A stretch of DNA of 64,000 nucleotides from Reticulitermes speratus (GCA_021186555.1 JAJKFL010000014.1:36204033-36268032), one strand, 5' to 3'. Shown: positions 44,457 to 55,998, counted from the first letter of the stretch. A program made the numbers and translations. The notes: generated by a model from the sequence alone, not told the origin.

Positions 44457-45694
44457 CCTAACATACTAGTACACTATAACTCTTTCTTGTCTCTCGAAGT
44501 GGCCGTTTAAAATATTGAGTATGTATGTATTCATCGTGTACCCCATATGAATGGCATATCCGGCCCACCGTAATCTCCTGACTTCACCACTCAAAGAATT
44601 GGCTACTATGTAAACTACATCAAACATAACTCATTATAACCTGAACTGACTACTGGGAGACTCGTGACAGTGAGCTTCGTGCTCCGTCCGCCGTTACCGC
44701 CACGTGCTAACGAGCTACGGCGAAGATCTGGTGGCAGCACGCAAGTGAGCTAGACCGCACGCAAGCACACACACGCGCATATGTCCCTTTGTGAACTCCG
44801 GGTGACCTCGCCTCGCCTCAACAGTAACAGCAGCAAATTCCGCGACAGCTTAGCAGTGCAGCATCACGCAATACCGCATCTCATAAAGACGTCAAATTTA
44901 TTCCCCAAGGATGATTTGCGGGGTCTGGAATGTCTTCAGGGTGCCATAACGTATGTTCCTCGAAAATGTTGGTACACAGCTACAAGACTACACGGTGTCA
45001 TAGCCAGAAGACAATAAGAATCTTCAATGCAGTGGAAATTTCAAACCTGTTACAACTAAACGAGATTTACGTTTCACCTCAGTGCTCTTTGTTAAATCTA
45101 TGAAGAATAAATTTTATTCTTGCTATTATTCAGTTAAAACTATCAGCATCACATAAAACTCACGCTTTCCAATGCACCAAACATGTAAAAAGGCTGTAAT
45201 CTTGCCAGATATTTTGTGTCGGTGTAAAAACGTGGTACTTCCTTTCAGGGACATACGTACTATTTACAATTATAACTGCAGTCTTCAGGGACATGGCGTC
45301 AAGAAGTCTGGTAACAGGTCACCAAATGCTGCCTCCACCTTCACAGCAGAAGTTCTTTCTACGGGACTACAGGGTGTCAGAGTCCTAATCCTCTCTGTGG
45401 TCAGAACCACAAATCTAGTCTTTTACAGCTGTGTGAAGTCAAAATGTACAGGTAAAAAAAAAATGCGAACTAAGAAAAATAAAGCGGACAATTTAAGACA
45501 TGGTGCTGGACACGTGCTGCGGTAAGGTAGGTTAGTAAATTACACAACGACACGGCACGCTAACATGTTGGACAAGCAATGCGTACAGAATCTGGGTAAA
45601 CGCCGTAAAAACAGTCTCTTGAAAGACCGAAGAGGAGGGACGAAGTTAACATTACGGTAGACCTTTGGGGAACTAATGTGGGAAGGGCATAATA
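44457..45694. other. Unassigned sequence upstream of the PDZ exon
   Basis: No further PDZ exon is recognised. Two ORFs (44781-45017, 45172-45525) have no known domain and stops interrupt all minus-strand candidates. Confidence 0.35.
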
Positions 45695-47072
45695 ATGACT
45701 CCAAATATTGGTAAATGGATATCAATGGCTCAAAATACTGGTAGGTGGATATCACTGGGTCAAAATATTGGTAGATGGATATCACTGGGTCAAAATATTG
45801 GGAGATGGATATCACTGGGTCAAAATTTTGGTAGGTGGATATCGCTGTCTCCAAATATTGGTAGGTGGATATCAACTGGGTTAAAATATTGGTAGGTGGA
45901 TATCACTGGGTCAAAATATTGGTAGGTGGATATCGCTGTCTCCAAATATTGGTAGGTGGTTATCAACTGGGTTAAAATATTGGTAGGTGGGTATCAACTG
46001 GGTTAAAATATTGGTAGGTGGATATGAACTGGGTTAAAATATTGGTAGGTGGATAACACTGGCGCAAAATATTGGTAGGTAGATATCACTGGGTTAAAAT
46101 ATTGGTAGGTGGATATCAACTGGGTTAAAATATTGGTAGGTGGATATCACTGGCGCAAAATATTGGTAGGTAGATATCACTGGGTTAAAATATTGGTAGG
46201 TGGATATGAACTGGGTTAAAATATTGGTAGGTGGATATCACTGGCGCAAAATATTGGTAGGTAGATATCACTGGGTTAAAATATTGGTAGGTGGATATCC
46301 ACTGGGTCAAAATATTGGTAGATGGATATCACTGGGTCAAAATATTGGGAGATGGATATCACTGGGTCAAAATTTTGGTAGGTGGATATCGCTGTCTCCA
46401 AATATTGGTAGGTGGATATCAACTGGGTTAAAATATTGGTAGGTGGATATCACTGGGTCAAAATATTGGTAGGTGGATATCGCTGTCTCCAAATATTGGT
46501 AGGTGGTTATCAACTGGGTTAAAATATTGGTAGGTGGGTATCAACTGGGTTAAAATATTGGTAGGTGGATATGAACTGGGTTAAAATATTGGTAGGTGGA
46601 TAACACTGGCGCAAAATATTGGTAGGTAGATATCACTGGGTTAAAATATTGGTAGGTGGATATCAACTGGGTTAAAATATTGGTAGGTGGATATCACTGG
46701 CGCAAAATATTGGTAGGTAGATATCACTGGGTTAAAATATTGGTAGGTGGATATGAACTGGGTTAAAATATTGGTAGGTGGATATCACTGGCGCAAAATA
46801 TTGGTAGGTAGATATCACTGGGTTAAAATATTGGTAGGTGGATATCAACTGGGTTAAAATATTGGTAGGTGGATATCACTGGGTAAAAATATTGGTAGGT
46901 GGATATCACTGGGTCAAAATATTGGTAGGTGGATATCACTGGGTCAAAATATTGGTAGGTGGATATCACTGGGTCAAAATATTGGTAGGTGGATATCACT
47001 GGGTCAAAATATTGGTAGGTGGATATCACTGGCTCCAAATATTGGTAGGTGGATATCACTGGCTCAGAATCA
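45695..47072. repeat. 30/31-bp satellite with a 547-bp higher-order repeat
   Basis: About 45 copies of GTAGGTGGATATCACTGGGT plus CAAAATATTG, with variants (ATCAACTGGGTT, ATGAACTGGG, CACTGGCGCA, CGCTGTCTCC). The variant order from about 45755 to 46060 recurs from about 46302, an offset of 547 bp judged from the unique GGGAGATGG variant (45800 and 46347). The last units (46890-47030) are nearly identical. Open frames on both strands are by-products. Confidence 0.95.
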
Positions 47073-48439
47073 TGTCCAATGGCGGACTTTCGTATTACAG
47101 ACAAGCAAAAGTAATCGTTCTTCGCCAAAATATACAGTATCGATATTTGTAACTTTAAAGAAGGAAGAACAATAAAATATAAAAACTACAGTTTGGTCAC
47201 GTATACCGTAATTCATCCAAAAGCTCTACCGCAACACTTACAAACCATCACTTTTAACAGACCAGGCTACACGCACAGCAAGAATACAGAACATCGTCTT
47301 ATCTTCCTCGGGTTTTCGTTAGGCCCGCAGCAGGAAACCGGAGTTACATTCTTACAGATTCAGCTACAGCCACGAACAGATTTGTGTGTGCAATAAACGA
47401 AGGAAATGAAGTGTGCAAAACAGAAAACCTGCCACCTGCAGAACACGTGTAGTAGAGAGTCAGCGCAGTGCAGCAACTGAGCAAAGCCAGCGACATTTAA
47501 ACATTTCAGGTTACTTCAGAAAGGAATACAAACAGCACATATCGACTCCTCTCGATGAGCATGCTGTAAGACCTATCACGTCTTACGGTTTCAACTGATA
47601 ACGGTAGTGTCACGGATTAAACTTTTAAGGCACAGTGCTCACTCACTATACGCATCAATATTACAGAGCTCTACATTTGCCCAACAGTGTCACGACAGCG
47701 TTTATTTTCCGAAACAGCATTAACCTGTTGGCCATTGTAATGGAGCCGCAGTGTTTACTGCGAGGTACGAACTGAATATTAGATGTATTTGAGACTTCCA
47801 GTTGTTCAAATTGCATTCTGAGCATCAATGCTTTGAAATGATAATTAAGAGAATTTTATACTGGAGGAATAATAGCTAACATTAAGTTCAGAATTGCTTC
47901 TCTTCTCATCTGCTGCGTAAAACATTACGATTAAAACAGAGCGCGGTCGCACTTTATGCGAGGGATGCGTTCCTGTTAAAGACTAATTTTACCATGGGAA
48001 TACACGTAAGGGATGTGTTCTCACAGCGCATAAATCTACAACCATTGTGGCGTATTTTTGTTTGTAAACATACTTCTTTGAGCACAGTATAAATAAATAA
48101 ATAAATAAATAACAAAATAAAAGGTTAATTTAATTACAATTTTCTTGATTACTGCGGTACACTGCCTGAAAAAAAAACTGGGAAAAAAATCATATTCTGA
48201 TGACACTTAAGAAACTGTAGATGCAACACGCTCCTCATCAGGAAGCGCTATCCCTTCCATATTTTTTTTAAATTTTTTGGGCTCTCATTATTTCAAATTT
48301 TGCGCATTAAGTGAGACTTTATTAATCTTCTAATCTCGCACTATTTCAAATTCGCACAAAATGCGATTACACTGTGCACATAAATTAACTCCTAATTTTG
48401 CATGGGTCTCTCGCATCACAATACAAATTGGAACCGTGA
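47073..48439. other. Unassigned sequence
   Basis: 47695-47775 is a copy of the foldback MITE arm (CCGAAACAGCATTAACCTGT, CATTGTAATGGAGCCGCAGT, TTTACTGCGAGGTACGAACT). A short (AAAT)n tract lies at 48089-48110. No gene is supported. Confidence 0.5.
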
Positions 48440-48603
48440 AAACAGGGTGCTCAGGGCCTATGAGAGAAGAAGCAACAGTGGGATGGAGACAATTACGTAA
48501 CGAGGCGCTTCATAATCTGTAATTTTAACAAAATATTATTGGCGTAATCAAATTAAGGAATACTAGATGGACCGAGCACATACCTAGACTAAAACATCAG
48601 AAG
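48440..48603 (+). mobile_element. RTE-like LINE-A fragment, left part
   Basis: A decayed plus-strand copy reads like N-R-V-L-R-A-Y-E-R and then A-T-K-Y-Y-W-type text (AACAAAATATTATTGGCGTA, GGAATACTAGATGGACCGAG). It continues after the foldback insertion at about 48895. Confidence 0.55.
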
Positions 48604-48613
48604 TACCCAATAT

Positions 48614-48841
48614 GGGTGATTTTAGGCTTCCGCCGCGATGTAAATGAGATCTTCGCTCTTCTGAGATGTTGACACAGCGCTGATTGGTAGTTAGTTACCG
48701 ACGTTTCAGAACAACTTTCGGTACCATGTTCAAGGGTCAAGACCTGCTTGACCCTTGAATATGGGACCGACAGGTTGTCTCGAAACGTCAATAACTACCA
48801 ATCAACGCTGCGTAGCTTCCCAGAAGAGGGAATATCTCAAA
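48614..48841. mobile_element. Foldback retroelement, family P1, with both arms
   Basis: The extension GGTGATTTTAGGCTTCCGCC leads into GAGATCTTCGCTCTTCTGAG, CGACGTTTCAGAACAACTTT and TTCAAGGGTCAAG. This is mirrored by CTTGACCCTTGAATATGGGA, GTCTCGAAACGTCA and CCCAGAAGAGGGA. The target duplication TACCCAATAT is at 48604-48613 and 48842-48851. It split an older LINE. Confidence 0.85.
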
Positions 48842-48894
48842 TACCCAATATTCTTTTTTGAAACCTGCGAAGTTAAAACGTCACCTGAGATACT

Positions 48895-49030
48895 CAACGC
48901 AGATGGTAAGATAACATTAAAACACATAAGGAATTGGTTGCCATAGCGTGTATTGGATTCATATGGATTGGGATAAGATCCAGTGATCGATTACCGTAAG
49001 CATAAGAATGAACCTCAACTTTTTGACTAT
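48895..49030 (+). mobile_element. RTE-like LINE-A fragment, right part
   Basis: GATGGTAAGATAACATTAAA matches the R-R-W-E-D-N-I-K coding text and AAGAATGAACCTCAAC the A-V-M-N-L end, continuing the fragment interrupted at 48603. Confidence 0.5.
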
Positions 49031-49309
49031 GAACTACCTAAAAACGAGACAAGCTCCATGTAGTTACGTAGTGCAGTGCTGGAGACAAGTGGCAGGCTGG
49101 CAGGCAAGACGTACCGAACACTACCACAGCAGACCGTTGCTGCCTGGTGGTACTTGAGGCTAAATATAACGCGCTGCCTTATTTTGAACTGCGAAATGTA
49201 CATACCGGTGGCCCCGAACTGATAACATGCACGGTCTATCAGTATGCCTGTTGTGCCCGCCAACAGCGCCACTTCACCCTCAGACATAGAGTAATCACGC
49301 TACTGTCTC

Positions 49310-49600
49310 CGCCCTTCTGTTCTTCCTCCCTCTTAGGTCCAACCATTCCCCTCACGGCCCTGTTCTAGAACACCCTCAGTCTATTTTTTTCCCTTAATGT
49401 GAGAGACGATGTGTTACACCATACAAAAAACAAACAAAATTACAGTTCTGCCTATTTTAATGTGTTTTCAGACACGAAACAGGAAAATAAAAGATTCTGG
49501 ACTACATGGTAGCAGGCACTCTCGGAATGTAATCTGGTTTTAATTTCTTTGTGAACTCAAGTTTCACATTGAGTACGCTGCTGACTCCGGTACAAGACAT
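49310..49600 (-). mobile_element. RTE-like LINE-A fragment
   Basis: CCCTCTTAGGTCCAACCATT, CACCCTCAGTCTATTTTTTT, CTTAATGTGAGAGACGATGT and AAAATTACAGTTCTGCC match 19360-19500 block for block. Confidence 0.75.
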
Positions 49601-49880
49601 TAAACATAGGGAACCCATCTGCTTTGGATTGAGTTACGTATTAAGATCAACATATCATGCCACAACACTAGAGGTTCCACCACCAGCAATATACGTAATT
49701 ATAGTCCGTTAAAGAGCATATTTATCTTGTATACAATATTTTAAATCATGTTTTAGCTGTATGTAATTTAAGATAGAGGCTGTACCTTTTATGTGATACA
49801 GATATTACCAACGTAGCCTACAACAGATTGTGGAACAATACAAATAGTGGCAGGTCAATGAGAGTTTGTTTTAACTTGGC
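49601..49880. other. Unassigned sequence
   Basis: No feature is supported. The right end may belong to the element carrying the following hammerhead-like motif. Confidence 0.3.
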
Positions 49881-49935
49881 AACATGTGCTCCCTGAGGAT
49901 GGTGCACTAGCACCGAAACGTCGAAGTTTTATGTA
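49881..49935 (+). ncRNA. Hammerhead-like motif
   Basis: CTGAGGA (49893-49899), U, stem II GGTGC-ACTA-GCACC, GAAA (49915-49918), then CGTC with a minimal 2-bp stem III typical of element-borne hammerheads that work as dimers. Stem I (CTCC with GAAG) has a mismatch. The surrounding element boundaries were not found. Confidence 0.5.
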
Positions 49936-50239
49936 TAAAAATTATATGTGAATAGCAGAGTGCATTTGGTTGGTGTAATAAATTAACTACGTAGATCAAA
50001 TTTCACCTGTTGGTGTGACGCCCAAATACCTTTGACACATTTACAAAGGATTAATTAGGCGTTCCAGATTTACGGTTCCCACAGCGATATGCATTACGAT
50101 TCCAGTACCCTGAAATATGACGCCATTTAGATCTGTCTATAGGTATGAATGTTTCGGAGGAGCTAGCTACTTCCATCTTCAAAGTAATCCAAGAACACTT
50201 CAATTATGTTGCGAATACCATGCATTCTGTTGATGGAGA

Positions 50240-50400
50240 TATGAAAATATACTTAGATTTCCAAACATTCACTTCTAGACAAATCTTCCTGCTGGTGAAT
50301 AATAAAGCTTCTGTGTTTCTCTGTATGGTATTTATGTTTTTACCCAACAAATTATCAACGCAGACCAGAATCTGATGCGGCCCTTTCAATTTAAACCCCT
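50240..50400 (-). mobile_element. RTE-like LINE-A fragment
   Basis: CACTTCTAGACAAATCTTCC and AATAAAGCTTCTGTGTTTCT match 19745-19795, extended by TTTACCCAACAAATTATC and the amphipathic GGCCCTTTCAATTTAAACCC. Confidence 0.65.
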
Positions 50401-50936
50401 CATGGTGTGAAAATGAATTTTTTATGTAAGGCAACTGGCGTTGGTACATAACTTAAAAAATACGAACACGGCGTATGGCTCTTACAAAATTTCACAATGA
50501 GCGGGTAAGCAATTCAGAAGTTACAAACATGTCAGTGCCTACTCGTGCTATCAACTTGGAAGCTTAGTCACTTCCGGATTATAACGCTCTAAATTCGCTA
50601 CGAAATGTGGCGTGTTTTGCACCGTCAGTTTTGAAGTTCTCCGTACATGTCTGCCTTATAGAAAAATAAGCCATGTCAAATAATCGGGCAAGTTTATACC
50701 TTATAGAGGCTCCTTATTTTATGTGGCATCTATCGTTTGTCTCTTTCTGTCGGCTCGTTCATCGCATTAACATAGCCCACTTAGCTGAACGCCCACATGC
50801 GCGACGGACAGTGACAAACGACAGTCACCCGATGTGACTAAACCCGCAGTAGCCTATAACGGGAATGTTATGCATTCCCTACTGTAGGGATAAAACTGAC
50901 ATGCATTTCGGAATTCCCGTCTTCAGGCAAACTCCT
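50401..50936. other. Unassigned sequence
   Basis: No feature is supported. Confidence 0.35.
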
Positions 50937-52169
50937 TAAACCTATCGGCTATTTACACGTTAGATATAAACCTATCGGCTATTGACACGTTAGATATAAA
51001 CCTATCGGCTATTTACACGTTAGATATAAACCTATCGGCTATTGACACGTTAGATATAAACCTATCGGCTATTTACACGTCAGATATAAACCTATCGGCT
51101 ATTGACACGTTAGATATAAACCTATCGGCTATTTACACTTTAGATATAAACCTATCGGCTATTGACACGTTAGATATAAACCTATCGGCTATTTACTCTT
51201 TAGATATAAACCTATCGGTTATTGACACGTTAGATATAAACTTATCGGTTATTTACACGTTAGATATAAACCTATCGGCTATTGACACGTTAGATATAAA
51301 CCTATCGGCTATTGACACGTTAGATATAACCCTATCGGCTATTTACACGTTAGATATAAACCTATCGGCTATTGACACGTTAGATATAAACCTGTCGGCT
51401 ATTGACACGTTAGATATAAACCTGTCGGCTATTGACACGTTAGATATGAACCTGTCGGCTATTGACATGTTAGATATAAACCTGTCGGCTATTTACAAGT
51501 TAGATATAAACTTATCGGCTATTGACAAGTTAGATATAAACCTATCGGCTAGTTACACGTTAGATATAAATCTATCGGCTATTGACACGTTAGATATAAA
51601 CCTATCGGCTATTGACACGTTAGATATAAACCTATCGGCTATTGACACGTTAGATATAAACCTGTCGGCTATTGACACGTTAGACATAAACCTATCGGCT
51701 ATTTACACGTTAGATACAAACCGATCGGCTATTGACACGTTAGATATAAACCTATCGGCCATTGACACGTTACATATAAACCTGTCGGCTATTGACACGA
51801 TAGATATAAACCTATCAGCTATTTACACGTTAGATATAAACCTATCGGCTATTGACAAGTTAGATATAAACCTATCAGCTATTTACACGTTAGATATAAA
51901 TCTATCGGCTATTGACACGTTAGATATAAACCTATCGGCTATTGACACGTTAGATATAAACCTGTCGGCTATTGACACGTTAGACATAAACCTATCGGCT
52001 ATTTACACTTTAGATATAAACCTACCGGCTATTTACACGTTAGATATAAACCTATCGGCTATTGACACGTTAGATATAAACCTGTCGGCTATTGACACGT
52101 TAGATATAAACCTATCGGCTATTGACACGTTAGATATAAACCTATCGGCTATTTACACGTTAGATAAGT
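50937..52169. repeat. 30-bp satellite of about 41 copies
   Basis: The unit CCTATCGGCTATTGACACGT plus TAGATATAAA is exactly 30 bp throughout. The left third alternates regularly between ATTTACACG and ATTGACACG, a 60-bp dimer, and the right part is irregular. One frame is open for 242 codons (51446-52174) and repeats the decapeptide N-L-S-A-I-D-T-L-D-I. Confidence 0.97.
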
Positions 52170-52282
52170 TATAAAATGGGAGCACAACGTGACAAATGTG
52201 GCGCGGGGACTCGTTTTGGTTTAATATTCTCGAAAACCATAAGACTTGGGGAAGAATCTATTGGGCACAAATTTGTATTTAC

Positions 52283-52616
52283 CAGGGGCGCACCCAAGGG
52301 GGGGGGGGCTGCAGCCAGGCAGTCCCCCCCAAACCCGAAATTTAAAAAACACAGATCTTGTAGATATTATATCAAGCGTTTTACGTGATTTACCATTCAG
52401 CCAAAATCAGCCACTGAAATCGGCTGATGACTAGTACTTTAGAATTCTCAAAAATAAAATAATTAAATTAAAAAAAAAAACAAAAAGATAGGATATTGAG
52501 TCATGGAACATGTAGTTATATTCTATGTATATAAATGCAGCTGCAAACAGTGTTACGTTATAATTACGACATGTTTTTATAATTTTTAAAATCAAACATA
52601 ACTGGGTGCGCACCTG
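52283..52616 (+). mobile_element. hAT MITE (family hAT-5)
   Basis: CAGGGGCGCACCCAAGG and the inverse end CAGGTGCGCACCCAG bound 334 bp. The perfect 8-bp target duplication GTATTTAC is at 52275-52282 and 52617-52624. It includes a G10 run and the internal GGCTGATTTTGG-type inverted pair. Confidence 0.93.
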
Positions 52617-52624
52617 GTATTTAC

Positions 52625-53179
52625 CTTCCCTCTCTACGCATTTTCTGCGAAACATTTATCGATTCCACAAATATTTAGCGAGTTACGCTCAAGATGAGCG
52701 CAGAAAACGCGTGCCGTTGCTGTTTCTCGAGCTGCTGGGAGATGTACAGGCCCACCCAAACTCAGCATCTCAGCCACAGCCTGTATTTATGTGGTTTGCT
52801 TCACTAGAAATTAAACGACTCACATATGTAAGGGAGATGCAAAGCTGTCTTGGTGGCATAAACCGCAGATTTACATAACCATCTCCCTGTAGGTAGATAA
52901 AGGCGGAACGCTGTTAGCTTAAGCCGGTTCCTATCAGCAGGCAATGAACAGATCTGAACAAGGTTACAGCAGCAGGTGAACAGGATAAAATTAATCGCGA
53001 AACGTGGCAGTTGAAACAAACGTGGATCAGCGCTTTTTCTCTGTCACTAGGAAATGACAGAGGCAGACTTGCAGGCCTACAACTTATCAAAATCACAGCA
53101 TAACTGCGATTCAATATTCGAGAATTCTACATTTTGAAACTGGATTTTAACAAGACAGGCAATGCACATATTAACCTAA
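52625..53179. other. Unassigned sequence
   Basis: A 90-codon frame at 52606-52878 has no recognisable domain and starts inside the MITE. Confidence 0.35.
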
Positions 53180-53670
53180 CATTGAGGGGCCTTCGAGTAA
53201 CCACTGTTGCCGTCGAAAAGCAGTAAGTGTTACAAATTCTGAGTGTATGTCTTTAGCCTTAGTTATCCAGCATGCAAAGCACATGCGCCGTATTATGTCA
53301 TCTGTCGCCTGTCTGGCTCTACCAGATTTTTCCACATTATTCATACACGGCACGATTTTCGGGAAAAGGTTATTTAACACACAAAATGTGAGTTTTGATT
53401 CTCTCTACAACTTTTCCCTGAAACATTTCTCATTCTAAGAAGAATTCAGCGAGATAACAACATAAATGTACATACGTCTTCATGTAGAGTACCCGTTATT
53501 CTTGTCTGATTTTAATGAAATTTGAATTTTCATGACATATTTTCGAAAAGTCCTCAAATACCAAATTTCATGGAAATCAGTCCAGTGGGAGCCGAGTTGT
53601 TCCATGAGGACGGGCGGACAGACATGACGGAGCTAATAGCCGCTTTTCGCAATTTTGCGAACGCCCTCAA
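53180..53670 (+). mobile_element. Dispersed DNA-element family D, copy 3
   Basis: TAACATTGAGGGGCCTTCGA, TGTTGCCGTCGAAAAGCAGT, CAGATTTTTCCACATTATTC, AACATTTCTCATTCTAAGAA and CGCTTTTCGCAATTTTGCGA match the copies at 21960 and 33195. This copy has no LINE inside and shows the empty site of copy 2. Confidence 0.75.
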
Positions 53671-54964
53671 GACAGACAAGTAGACGTCCTGACGGCGGAT
53701 ACCGCCTGGGCGCTACAGAATGGTTGGTATTGGAAATTAGTATTTAGATACGCTACTTAGTTCTTATACAATCTCAGGTCACGTATACCCAACGAGGTTT
53801 TCCAAGAGCACTCCCGCTCACTAAGGAAAACCTACGTTGTGTTTACTGCCCTTCATGTCACCAAGTTTCCGACGGCGGAGGCGATGCGACAATAAAAAAA
53901 AAAGCACTCGTTACTGTGACGGCCTGAACAAGCAGAAACGTGCGAAGGCCGTCTATGCACTGAGCTAGTCGCACGGAGCATGGTTGTATCGTGTTACTTG
54001 CTGGCTGCACTCTGCACCGAGCCGTGTGACGAATCGCCGGCACACTGCACAGCACAGCCGTATCGTCAAATGTCGCCGAAAGTGCCTTGGGCGGTACTGT
54101 GACAGGTCACGGACACACCGCATGGGGCCGCAGAGTGTCGTGTCAACACACTCCACAGCACCAGCATCCAACGCAAAACCGCATCGCCAACACGGTGCAC
54201 GTAACCGTAACGTGACAGGTCGCCGTGACATCGCTTACACATTCACACCAGTCTGCACCACACAATTACCAAGCTCAAACTCGCTCTCCGCATCCTCTGC
54301 TATCGTCTCCATGGTGCACGTCTCATGGCCGACCAGCCAGCCGCCGTAGCTGCCACACTCACACTGATGCAAGTGCGCGCCTGGGATAGCTCCCAGCATG
54401 CACTGCACAGCGTCGGCACAGCAGCTCTCTTCCTTCTTTCATTTACTGCTTTCTTTCCTTCTCATTTCATTGACAGGACGCAAGTTCAGCAGGTCGCCGC
54501 CGTGCTCTGACGGCAACTTCTCCGATGGTGCTGATGTCCGTAGTGTTGAAACGTAAGGCGGTCTAAACACTTTACACGTAAATAAAACACTGGTAACTGG
54601 TCGTCAAGATACCTTCGTAGTACCTTGTACAGGCTTTTCAATGCAATAAATAATTACAAAGCCGACCACCATCATCCACATCATTGCCGCATAGCTTAAT
54701 CTTTAACCTGTACGAAAGTAAAGCAAAACTGTTTTTGGACTCAATAACAATATTTCCTGCATTTATTATTTTCTTAATTTCGGTGTTCTTTGTTGTTGTC
54801 CTTTCCAAATAACTGCAAGTGTCAGTCGCGCACTAGTTAAGGCATCCCCACTCTTACACAACACGATAGTTCATCTAAAATCGCCGTCACTTTTTCGTAT
54901 CCTCAGCCCATTATATCCAGCCCGTATACTCATCGCATCAGTTTCAGATTCATTTTTAGTAACC
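53671..54964. other. Unassigned region with a GC-rich core
   Basis: 53870-54510 is notably GC- and CpG-richer than its surroundings, with ORFs on both strands (53984-54349 plus, 53965-54231 minus) but no recognisable domain or splice structure. The rest is ordinary AT-rich sequence. Confidence 0.4.
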
Positions 54965-55245
54965 GTGGCCGCAACAGCTCAGTCGGTATGGCGACTCGCG
55001 ACGGGCTGGACGGTCCGGAGTTCGAGACATTTTCCGTAAACGTGGCCCACCAAGTCTCCTGTGCAATGCGTACCAGAAATCTTTCTAGGGAGTAAAGCGG
55101 CCAGGGCATGGCGTTAACCACCCACCCCCATCTAGCGTCGAGGTTAAGGAAAGAGTAGAGCTATACCTCTAACTCCCTTATGTGCCTTCATGGCATGTTA
55201 TACGGTTATAGGGCAACGTTTACCTTTAACAACCTCCCACCTTCA
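54965..55245 (+). mobile_element. SINE-1 copy
   Basis: The tRNA-like head CGCAACAGCTCAGTCGGTAT with GGACGGTCCGGAGTTCGAGA is followed by AGTAAAGCGGCCAGGGCATG, AGAGCTATACCTC and TGTGCCTTCATGGC. It is the same orientation and order as 6045-6720. Confidence 0.82.
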
Positions 55246-55464
55246 CCAAAGTCTCCCGAATCGTCCGTTTACTTGACGTTTTCTGATCGAACTTTTACAG
55301 GCATTCTCATCTCTCCTACGCATTTCACATGCCCACCCTATCACACCATTCCGTTGTCCTTTTCAGGTATTTAAATTCCGGAAAAAATATAATTGATTTA
55401 TTAAGTTATAACGTGTACGTACTTCACAGTTACTGATTTCAACCACACTGATATGCACAAGTAA
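55246..55464. other. Unassigned sequence
   Basis: No feature is supported. Confidence 0.3.
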
Positions 55465-55998
55465 AAGGTAAAATTGTCCCCACACACACCACCAAGGCGT
55501 AAGGAGGAGTGGAGGTGCAATTCCACGTATTCCTAACCTCAGCACTAGATAAAGATAAGTTTCACGTCCCGCTCGTTTTATTCACGAGAAAAAAGCTCCC
55601 GATAACCACATAACCGGAGACTGGGTGGGCCGCAGAGCCGGTCTATCTCTTGCCTCTACCGCGAATCACATTACGGTCCCTCGGCTGTCCAGTCCGCAGC
55701 CTAAGAACTACACCGCCTGTGCTATTCCGGTCTATCTCTTGCCTCTACCGCGAATCACATTACGGTCCCTCGGCTGTCCAGTCCGCAGCCTAAGAACTAC
55801 ACCGCCTGTGCTATTCCGGTCTATCTCTTGCCTCTACCGCGAATCACATTACGGTCCCTCGGCTGTCCAGTCCGCAGCCTAATAACTACACCGCCTGTGC
55901 TATTCCGGTCTATCTCTTGCCCCTACCGCGAATCACATTACGGTCCCCCGGCTGTCCAGTCCGCAGCCTAATAACTACACCGCCTGTGCTATTCCGGT
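55465..55998 (-). mobile_element. SINE-1 copy with its tRNA-like head amplified four times
   Basis: The minus-strand SINE body (plus-strand blocks GGAGTGGAGGTGCAATTCCA, CCTCAGCACTAG, GGAGACTGGGTGGGCCGCAG) leads into the head. The head occurs as four 89-bp tandem units (55639-55995). Confidence 0.8.
55639..55995. repeat. 89-bp tandem repeat, four copies
   Basis: CGGTCTATCTCTTGCCTCTA, GCGAATCACATTACGGTCCC, CGGCTGTCCAGTCCGCAGCC and CACCGCCTGTGCTATTC recur at 55639, 55728, 55817 and 55906, nearly identical. Confidence 0.95.

Noticed and set aside
44457..45694. Upstream exon of the PDZ gene
   Set aside because: I looked for a minus-strand frame with acceptor and donor that would feed the phase-1 start of 43414, but stops interrupt each candidate and none resembles a PDZ or linker.
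45695..47152. Long ORFs on both strands with 10-residue repeats
   Set aside because: They are by-products of the 30-bp satellite, open on both strands at once.
50937..52169. CRISPR-like regular array
   Set aside because: Units are contiguous 30-bp repeats with no unique spacers, in an animal-type sequence.
51446..52174. 242-codon ORF of a decapeptide repeat
   Set aside because: It lies entirely in the 30-bp satellite. The unit length is a multiple of three, so any stop-free frame stays open by default. No start context, signal or flanking exon supports a gene.
53965..54349. Overlapping ORFs in the GC-rich block as a gene
   Set aside because: Frames are open on both strands because AT-rich stops are rare there. 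No domain or splice structure was found.
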